From the NCBI GenBank assembly GCA_030152805.1, contig JASLIG010000108.1, forward strand, positions 1 through 6,817: a stretch of 6,817 nucleotides of DNA. The letters run 5' to 3'. Positions 1 through 4,742 of this stretch are shown one piece after another. The notes under the pieces are model-generated. The model did no database searches. It had not been told where the DNA came from and saw only the letters and a program-made list of their open reading frames with translations. Origin of the DNA: Solirubrobacterales bacterium. Lineage in GTDB: Bacteria; Actinomycetota; Thermoleophilia; Solirubrobacterales; 70-9. The position numbers and the translations under genes were made by a program. The number at the start of each line of letters is the position of its first letter. Position 1 is the first letter of the stretch.

Positions 1-33
1 GGTCAGACACGCCTCCGCAGCGGCCGGCTGGGG

Positions 34-39
34 TAGGTT
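34..39 (+). promoter_or_regulatory. Candidate -10 element (TAGGTT) for the MFS gene
   Basis: The hexamer TAGGTT fits the TANNNT pattern of actinobacterial -10 elements and ends 8 nt before the ATG at 48. No good Shine-Dalgarno lies upstream of that ATG, only G-runs. If real, the transcript would begin at or very near the start codon and be leaderless. No convincing -35 is visible, and such a short motif is expected often by chance. Confidence 0.22.
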
Positions 40-47
40 GGGGCGCG

Positions 48-1619
48 ATGGAGTCGAGCAGCCCCAAGCGCGCCGGGCTCGTCCTCGCCGCGCTGATCCT
101 CGTCGCCGCGGTGGCCAACCTCAACCTGGCTGTCGCCAATGTCGCCCTGCCCGACATCGGCAAGGCCTTCGGCTCCGGCCAGACGACGCTCAACCTGATC
201 GCTGTCGGCTACTCGCTGGGGCTGGCGACCTCGGTCCTCTACCTGGGGGCGCTCGGCGACCGCTACGGGCGCAAGATGATGCTGCTGCTGGGGATGGGGC
301 TCTCGATCCCGGCCTCGCTGCTGGCCGGCTTCGCCCCTTCCGACGAGGTTCTCTTCGTCGCCCGCGTGCTCGGTGGGGTCGCGGCGGGCATGGCCTTCCC
401 GACCACGCTGGCGCTGATCACGGCGCTGTGGTCGGGCAACGACCGCACCCGCTCGATCGCGCTCTGGTCGGCGATCGGCGGCGCCATCGCCTCGCTCGGG
501 CCGCTGCTCTCCGGGGCGCTGTTGGAGCAGTTCGACTGGGGCTCGGTCTTCCTCGTCACCCTGCCGCTGGCGGCGCTGGCCCTGTTCCTGGCCTGGCGCT
601 ACGTCCCCGCCCACGTCAACGAGAACACCGAGCCGGTCGACAACCTCGGCGGCATCCTCTCCGTCCTCCTGGTCGCGGCCCTGGTGCTGGGGATCAACCT
701 GGCGCCTGTCCCGGGCAAGGGCGCGCTGGCGATCGGACTCGGCCTCGTCGCCCTGGCCGCGACCGCCGCCTTCGTCCTGCGCCAGCGTCGCGCGCCCTCC
801 CCCCTCTATGACCTCGAGGTCGCCAAGCGGCGGGTCTTCTGGGTGGCGGCCTGCGCCGGGATCATCGTCTTCGGCTCGCTGATGGGGGCGATGTTCATCG
901 GCCAGCAGTTCCTCCAGAACGTGCTCGACTACTCGACCCTCGACTCGGGCCTGGCAATCCTGCCCGCCGCCGTGCTGATGGTCATCGTCGCCCCGCGCTC
1001 GGCGAAGCTGGTCGAGGCGCGCGGCGCCCGCTTCACGCTGCTGGTCGGCTACGTCTTCTGCGTGCTCGGCTTCCTCACCATGCTGCTGCTCTGGAAAGAC
1101 AACATCGAATACTGGAAGGTGGGCCTCGGCTACGCCTTCATCGGCATCGGGGTCGGCTTCGCCGGCACCCCAGCCTCGCACTCGCTAACCGGCTCGGTGC
1201 CGGTCAAGCGCGCCGGGATGGCTTCGGGGACGGCAGACCTGCAGCGCGACCTCGGCGGGGCGATCATGCAGTCGATCTTCGGCGCGCTGCTCACCGCCGG
1301 CTACGCCGCCGCGGCCAGCGCTGCGATCGCCTCCTCCGGCGAATCGGCCAAGGTCACCGAGAACGTCGAAGGCGAGCTGACCAAGTCGTTCTCCAGCGCC
1401 GCCGACCTCGCCTCCCAGTACCCGCGCCACACCGAGCAGATCATCGCCGCGGCGAAGGCATCCTTCCTGCAGGGAGACGCCTGGGCCTACACGGCGGGGA
1501 TCGTCGCCGTCCTGCTCGGCGGCGCCCTCGTCTTCTTCCTCTTCCCGAAGAAGGAGGAGGAGCAGGCCCTGCTCGAGCGCTACCAAGCCGAAGACACCGA
1601 GCCAGCCAGGCCCGCTTGA
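48..1619 (+). CDS. MFS transporter, DHA2 (EmrB/QacA-like) family, 14 helices
   Basis: This 523-aa inner-membrane protein is probably a proton-coupled exporter of drugs or other small toxic molecules; the substrate cannot be read from sequence. Helix 1 (about residues 9-32) ends in the family-typical NLAVANVALPDI segment. MFS motif A, GALGDRYGRK, is at residues 67-76 in the loop between helices 2 and 3. A motif C-like stretch with G151-P152 lies at about 141-156 and is followed by a WGSVF segment. The length and about 14 hydrophobic segments fit DHA2 rather than 12-helix families. A hydrophilic loop at about 428-472 precedes the last helix (about 478-499), and the tail is charged. The ATG at 48 gives the expected N-terminus; the frame stays open upstream to the window edge without another good start. 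The gene ends 4 nt before the LtrA gene, so co-transcription is likely. Confidence 0.93.
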   Translation: MESSSPKRAGLVLAALILVAAVANLNLAVANVALPDIGKAFGSGQTTLNLIAVGYSLGLATSVLYLGALGDRYGRKMMLLLGMGLSIPASLLAGFAPSDEVLFVARVLGGVAAGMAFPTTLALITALWSGNDRTRSIALWSAIGGAIASLGPLLSGALLEQFDWGSVFLVTLPLAALALFLAWRYVPAHVNENTEPVDNLGGILSVLLVAALVLGINLAPVPGKGALAIGLGLVALAATAAFVLRQRRAPSPLYDLEVAKRRVFWVAACAGIIVFGSLMGAMFIGQQFLQNVLDYSTLDSGLAILPAAVLMVIVAPRSAKLVEARGARFTLLVGYVFCVLGFLTMLLLWKDNIEYWKVGLGYAFIGIGVGFAGTPASHSLTGSVPVKRAGMASGTADLQRDLGGAIMQSIFGALLTAGYAAAASAAIASSGESAKVTENVEGELTKSFSSAADLASQYPRHTEQIIAAAKASFLQGDAWAYTAGIVAVLLGGALVFFLFPKKEEEQALLERYQAEDTEPARPA

Positions 1620-1623
1620 GAAG

Positions 1624-2817
1624 ATGGCGGCGATGGCTGCCGCCGAGGAAACGCGCTCCTCCCGACTGAGCGCAACCCTGCGCGAAGGCGAGCGGGTGAC
1701 GCCGCTGGAGCTCTTCTTCGACCTCGTCTTCGTGCTGGCGATCACCCAATGCACCGCCCTGATGTCCCACCACCCGACCTGGTCGGGCATCGCCCAGGGG
1801 CTGCTCGTACTCGGCATGCTCTGGTGGGCCTGGACCGGCTACTCCTGGCTGACCAGCGTCATCGACCCCGAGGAGGGGGCGGTGCGGCTGATCATGATCG
1901 GTGCGATGGCGGCGCTGCTGCTCGTCTCGCTCTGCGTGCCCGACGCTTTCGGCAGCCTCGCCCTGGCCTTCGCGCTGATCTACGGCGCCGTGCGGACCGC
2001 TCACATCGGCCTCTTCATGCTGGCCAGCCCCGAGGACGACGGGCTGCGCCACTCGGTGCTGGGCCTGGCGGTGAGCACGCTGATCGCGGTGACCCTGCTC
2101 GCCACCGCCTCGCTCTTCGACGGGCTCGCCCAGGGCGCGCTCTGGGCGCTCGCCCTCTTCCTCGACATGGGCGGCCCCTACTTCTTCGGCTCGGAGGGCT
2201 GGAAGTTGGTCCCAGGCCACTTCGCCGAGCGCCACGGCCTGATCGTGATCATCGCCCTCGGCGAGTCGATCGTCGCGATCGGCGTCGGCGCCTCGCACAC
2301 GCTCGACCTCGGCATCGGCACCGCTGCGGTGCTCGGCGTCGCGCTCACCGCGGCGATGTGGTGGGTCTACTTCGACATCGTCGCGATCGTCTCCGCGCGC
2401 CGCCTGATCGAGGCCGACGAGGGTCGCGTGCAGAACGAGATGGCCCGCGACTCCTACTCCTACGTGCACCTGCTGATGGTGGCGGGCATCGTGCTCGCCG
2501 CCCTCGGCCTGAAGATGACGATCGGGCACTTCGACGAGCACCTGCACACGGTTCCCGCCTTCGCCCTGCTCGGCGGCGTCGCCGTCTACCTGCTCGGCCT
2601 CGTCGCCTTCCGCTACCGCCACGTCCACTCGATCAACCGCCAGCGCCTCGGCCTGGCGATCGTGCTGCTGATCCTCGTCCCGGTCGCGACGGCGGTGCCG
2701 GCGCTGGTCGCCCTGGCGGTGGCGAACCTGCTGCTCTGGGCGATGATCGTCTACGAGACCCGCATGTACGGCGAGGGTCGCCACCAGGTGCGGCGCCCTC
2801 AGACGGCCGAGGCCTGA
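1624..2817 (+). CDS. ltrA: LtrA-family (low temperature requirement A) membrane protein
   Basis: This is a 397-aa polytopic membrane protein of the LtrA family, named for a Listeria locus needed for growth in the cold; its biochemical role is unknown. The family signature ELFFDLVFVLAITQ is at residues 29-42, and the second conserved block, RHGLIVIIALGESIVAIG, is at 203-220. About ten to twelve hydrophobic segments cover the rest, and the tail is short and basic. The length is normal for the family. It follows the MFS gene by 4 nt, so the two are probably one operon. The start is uncertain. ATG 1624 has no usable Shine-Dalgarno, whereas in-frame ATG 1633 (residue 4) has GAGAAG at a 9-nt spacing and may be the real start. 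The last 19 nt overlap the convergent gene on the other strand. Confidence 0.93.
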   Translation: MAAMAAAEETRSSRLSATLREGERVTPLELFFDLVFVLAITQCTALMSHHPTWSGIAQGLLVLGMLWWAWTGYSWLTSVIDPEEGAVRLIMIGAMAALLLVSLCVPDAFGSLALAFALIYGAVRTAHIGLFMLASPEDDGLRHSVLGLAVSTLIAVTLLATASLFDGLAQGALWALALFLDMGGPYFFGSEGWKLVPGHFAERHGLIVIIALGESIVAIGVGASHTLDLGIGTAAVLGVALTAAMWWVYFDIVAIVSARRLIEADEGRVQNEMARDSYSYVHLLMVAGIVLAALGLKMTIGHFDEHLHTVPAFALLGGVAVYLLGLVAFRYRHVHSINRQRLGLAIVLLILVPVATAVPALVALAVANLLLWAMIVYETRMYGEGRHQVRRPQTAEA

Positions 2818-3572
2818 TCGCGACGCCGGCGCGGGCCGAGCGGGTGCTCGAACTCCTGCATCAGCCCGGCGACCGCGAAGCAGAGCGCGCCGGTCAGCGT
2901 CCCCCAGTTGGCGATGCCGGTCGAGAGCGCGTCCCCTGAGGAGGGCCGGACGAAGGAGGCGACCGCCGAGACCATGAAGAGGACGGAGCCAAGCTGGTTG
3001 ACGGCGACGATCCACCAGCCGAGGTCGCGGCGGCGCCAGACCCGCCAGAAGCCGCCCGCGATGCCGGCCATCGCCAGGTGGCCCGAGACGAGGAAGAGCG
3101 CGCAGCCGACCATGTCCGGCGACCAGACGAGCCGGTCCGCGGCGCCGGGGCTGAGGTCTTGGATGAACGAGTCGACCAGGTTGATCGCGAAGACGAGCGT
3201 GCCGGCGAAGAGGGCGACGGCGCTCAACCACTGCAGCCGGCGGGGCTCGCGCGACCACCAGCGCCAGGAAAGCGCGCGCTGCCCGCCCCGGGGCTCGTTG
3301 ATCACCTGCAGCACCGACGTGTAGCCGCCGGTGCTGAAGAAGACGCCGCCGACGAGGTAGATCGTCGCGCAGGCGGTGGCGTCCACGCCCGCCTGCGCGA
3401 GAGCGGCGCCGACGGCGAACAGCGAACCGCCGAACAGGAACGCGGTCGCGGCGACCGCGTTGGCGCGACGCAGCCGCCGTGGGGCCGCGGCGGCGCTAGG
3501 GCGAAACGAAGCTCGACGGGTCGGGGCCGATCCGTCCCCCGTTGTCGAGTCCGTCAATCGCACGGAGGTCAT
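2799..3572 (-). CDS. Six-helix membrane protein, possibly YrhK-like
   Basis: This is a 257-aa integral membrane protein of unknown function. Hydrophobic segments are at about residues 40-61, 68-90, 113-135, 153-177, 186-207 and 220-240. The first pair (NAVAATAFLFGGSLFAVGAA, then IYLVGGVFFSTGGY) resembles the two-helix YrhK domain. The fifth helix (NQLGSVLFMVSAVASF) looks like a diverged second copy, so an internal duplication is possible. The N-terminal 38 residues are polar and arginine-rich. The ATG at 3572 lies 77 nt inside the upstream aldo/keto reductase gene, in another frame. A GTG at 3563 has a GAGCGAGG sequence 9 nt upstream and may be the better start. There is no ATG, GTG or TTG between TTG 3557 and the first helix, so the overlap is probably real. 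The 3' end overlaps the LtrA gene by 19 nt. The YrhK assignment is from memory of the family pattern and is tentative. Confidence 0.8.
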   Translation of the reverse strand: MTSVRLTDSTTGDGSAPTRRASFRPSAAAAPRRLRRANAVAATAFLFGGSLFAVGAALAQAGVDATACATIYLVGGVFFSTGGYTSVLQVINEPRGGQRALSWRWWSREPRRLQWLSAVALFAGTLVFAINLVDSFIQDLSPGAADRLVWSPDMVGCALFLVSGHLAMAGIAGGFWRVWRRRDLGWWIVAVNQLGSVLFMVSAVASFVRPSSGDALSTGIANWGTLTGALCFAVAGLMQEFEHPLGPRRRRDQASAV

Positions 3573-4332
3573 CCTCGCTCAACTCGAAGTCGAAGAGCTC
3601 GATGTTCTCCCGGATCCGCTCCGGCGTCACCGACTTCGGGATGACGATGTTGCCGAGCTGCAGGTGCCAGCGCAGGATCGTCTGCGCCGGCGTCTTGCCG
3701 TGCCGCTCTGCGATCGCGGTAATCGTCGGCTCGTCGAGCAGATCGCCTTGGGCGAGCGGGCTCCAGGCCTCGGTGGCGATTTGGTGCTCTCCCTGCCAGA
3801 TGCGCAGCTCTGCCTGCGGCAGGCGCGGGTGCAGCTCGATCTGGTTGAGCGTCGGGCGCGTATCGGTCTCGGCCTCCAGCCGTTCGAGGTCCTCGACGCG
3901 GAAGTTTGAGACGCCGATCGTGCGGGCCCGGCCTTCCTCGTGGATCCGTTCGAAGGCACGCCAGGTATCGACGAAGCGGTCCTCGCTCGGCACCGGCCAG
4001 TGAATCAGGTAGAGGTCGACGTAGTCGAAACCGAGCCGACCGAGGCTCGCCTCGAAGGCCGCCAGGGTCGAGTCGTAGCCCTGGGCGGAGTTCCAGAGCT
4101 TGGTGGTGACGAAGACCTGCTCGCGGGTCAGCGCCGAAGCCTCGATCGCGGCGCCCACGCCCTCCTCGTTGCGGTATGCGGCGGCCGTGTCGACGTGGCG
4201 GTAGCCCGCCTCGAGCGCCAGCTCCACCACCTCCTGCGTCTCGACCGGCGGCACCTGGAAGACGCCGAAGCCGAGCTGGGGGATCTCGACGCCGTCGTGG
4301 AGGGTGAGGTTGGGAATCGTCAACTCGGCCAT
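3496..4332 (-). CDS. Aldo/keto reductase (2,5-diketo-D-gluconate reductase-like)
   Basis: This is a cytosolic NADPH-dependent oxidoreductase of 278 aa that reduces aldehydes or ketones to alcohols; the substrate is unknown. It is a full-length (alpha/beta)8 AKR. The catalytic tetrad is visible: D48 and Y53 in DTAAAYRNEEG, K78 in TTKLWN, and H111 in LIHWPVP. Cofactor-side motifs are GVSNF (140-144), NQIELHP (163-169), AWSPLAQG (189-196) and IPKSVTPERIRENIELFDF (231-249). The ending GRIGPDPSSFVSP is typical of the branch with diketogluconate reductase and related AKR5 enzymes, which supports an intact C-terminus. A good Shine-Dalgarno (AAGGAG, 7-nt spacer) fixes the start. The downstream membrane-protein gene begins within its last 77 nt, implying co-transcription and possibly translational coupling. 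Confidence 0.95.
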   Translation of the reverse strand: MAELTIPNLTLHDGVEIPQLGFGVFQVPPVETQEVVELALEAGYRHVDTAAAYRNEEGVGAAIEASALTREQVFVTTKLWNSAQGYDSTLAAFEASLGRLGFDYVDLYLIHWPVPSEDRFVDTWRAFERIHEEGRARTIGVSNFRVEDLERLEAETDTRPTLNQIELHPRLPQAELRIWQGEHQIATEAWSPLAQGDLLDEPTITAIAERHGKTPAQTILRWHLQLGNIVIPKSVTPERIRENIELFDFELSEDDLRAIDGLDNGGRIGPDPSSFVSP

Positions 4333-4339
4333 GCGGGAG

Positions 4340-4345
4340 CTCCTT
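4340..4345 (-). promoter_or_regulatory. Shine-Dalgarno of the aldo/keto reductase
   Basis: On the minus strand this reads AAGGAG, 7 nt before the ATG at 4332. It is the clearest ribosome-binding site among the complete genes here and settles the reductase start. Confidence 0.8.
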
Positions 4346-4354
4346 GCTGTCGCG

Positions 4355-4360
4355 AACGTA
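4355..4360 (-). promoter_or_regulatory. Weak candidate -10 (TACGTT) for the aldo/keto reductase
   Basis: The minus strand reads TACGTT, a TANNNT hexamer about 22 nt upstream of the reductase ATG. A start site 6-7 nt further on would give a short leader containing the AAGGAG. No -35 match is seen. The same hexamer recurs before the gene at 4743. Evidence is weak. Confidence 0.2.
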
Positions 4361-4380
4361 CAGCCGCTCTCCTACCCCGT

Positions 4381-4410
4381 CGGGGCCGAGGCTACGCGGG
4401 CGCGGCCCCG
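4381..4410 (-). terminator. Stop-adjacent GC hairpin, possible terminator of the small membrane-peptide gene
   Basis: CGGGGCCG (4381-4388) and CGGCCCCG (4403-4410) form a perfect 8-bp inverted repeat with a 14-nt loop. In minus-strand orientation it begins 1 nt after the TAG stop at 4412-4414 and precedes the reductase gene. No T-run follows, so it is not a classic intrinsic terminator; it could act as a weak terminator or as an mRNA 3'-end stabiliser. Confidence 0.35.
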
Positions 4411-4411
4411 T

Positions 4412-4585
4412 CTAGCTGGTGGCGAGGCCGATCGCCAGCAGCGGGAAGGCCAGCATCACGCCGAGGAAGGCGCCGATCGCAGCGCCGGTGAGCAGGCCCG
4501 TCGTGCGCGAGCGCGCGCCCGCGAAGACGCCGATCAGGAAGATCGCGGCGGCGAGGACGAGGCCGATCCAAAAGACGTCGGGCAT
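4412..4585 (-). CDS. Small two-helix membrane protein with a glycine zipper
   Basis: I do not recognise a named family for this 57-aa peptide. It starts MPDVFWIG and has two hydrophobic helices, about residues 5-23 and 31-54, joined by a short basic turn (ARSRTTG). Glycines at 30, 34, 38 and 42 form a GxxxGxxxGxxxG zipper at the start of helix 2, which favours tight helix packing or self-association. The layout resembles small membrane proteins of the DUF/YtxH-like sort, but that is only a resemblance. ATG 4585 is preferred over an upstream in-frame TTG at 4675, because the 30 extra residues are polar, unlike a membrane-protein N-terminus, and begin inside an inverted repeat. There is no Shine-Dalgarno, but a GATAAT lies 12 nt upstream. 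It is divergent from the 644-aa protein gene and upstream of the reductase. Confidence 0.65.
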   Translation of the reverse strand: MPDVFWIGLVLAAAIFLIGVFAGARSRTTGLLTGAAIGAFLGVMLAFPLLAIGLATS

Positions 4586-4597
4586 GAGCGCGGCGAG

Positions 4598-4603
4598 ATT
4601 ATC
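4598..4603 (-). promoter_or_regulatory. Candidate -10 (GATAAT) for the small membrane-peptide gene
   Basis: The minus strand reads GATAAT, five of six bases of the TATAAT consensus and an AT-rich spot in GC-rich DNA, 12 nt before the ATG at 4585. A start site 6-7 nt downstream would leave a leader of about 5 nt, consistent with the lack of a Shine-Dalgarno. No matching -35 at 16-18 nt is visible. Confidence 0.3.
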
Positions 4604-4659
4604 GAACGGGAAGGATTCGAGATCCTCGCCTTCAGGACAACCTCTCGGGAGACTCGCCT

Positions 4660-4720
4660 CCCCCTTGCGGTGCAACGCGAAGTACGTCTATTTGACACAC
4701 AATGCGTTGCACCGAGGGGG
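4660..4720. repeat. Long interrupted inverted repeat between divergent genes
   Basis: The left arm has CCCCC (4660-4664) and CGGTGCAACGC (4668-4678). The right arm has GCGTTGCACCG (4704-4714) and GGGGG (4716-4720). The 11-bp core is perfect; the outer 5-bp arms pair across a small TTG/A internal loop. The 25-nt spacer (4679-4703) is AT-richer and includes TTGACACAC. The location, between two divergent start codons, fits an operator bound by a dimeric regulator or a cruciform/RNA hairpin. I recognise no known operator. Confidence 0.6.
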
Positions 4721-4730
4721 TGCTCGCCGG

Positions 4731-4736
4731 TACGTT
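4731..4736 (+). promoter_or_regulatory. Candidate -10 (TACGTT) for the 644-aa membrane protein
   Basis: TACGTT fits TANNNT and ends 6 nt before the GTG at 4743, so transcription would begin at or next to the start codon. This suits the absence of a well-placed Shine-Dalgarno. TTGCAC at 4707-4712, in the right arm of the inverted repeat, is a weak -35 candidate at an 18-nt spacing; a regulator on the repeat would then overlap the promoter. Confidence 0.28.
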
Positions 4737-4742
4737 GGCCGC

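Noticed and set aside
3..1181. A 392-aa minus-strand ORF opposite the MFS gene
   Set aside because: It is low-complexity charged sequence, antisense to a clear transporter.
1441..3258. A 605-aa minus-strand ORF spanning the MFS end, LtrA and the next gene
   Set aside because: Its translation is rich in R, G, H, D and Q with no membrane or domain pattern. It lies antisense to LtrA and out of frame with the real minus-strand gene; it is a shadow of GC-biased codon use.
4612..4626. tRNA T-arm-like sequence (AGGA-TTCGAGA-TCCT)
   Set aside because: The stem has only 4 bp, and no matching acceptor, anticodon or D arm is found at the proper distance on this strand.
4692..4697. Perfect -35 hexamer TTGACA in the divergent region
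   Set aside because: At 16-18 nt spacing the downstream sequence is a G-run with no -10 resemblance; the TACGTT is 33 nt away. Kept only as part of the inverted-repeat spacer.
4419..4742. In-frame 108-codon N-terminal extension of the 644-aa protein
   Set aside because: It is basic and polar, antisense to the small membrane peptide, and would bury the signal peptide inside the protein. The GTG at 4743 fits better.
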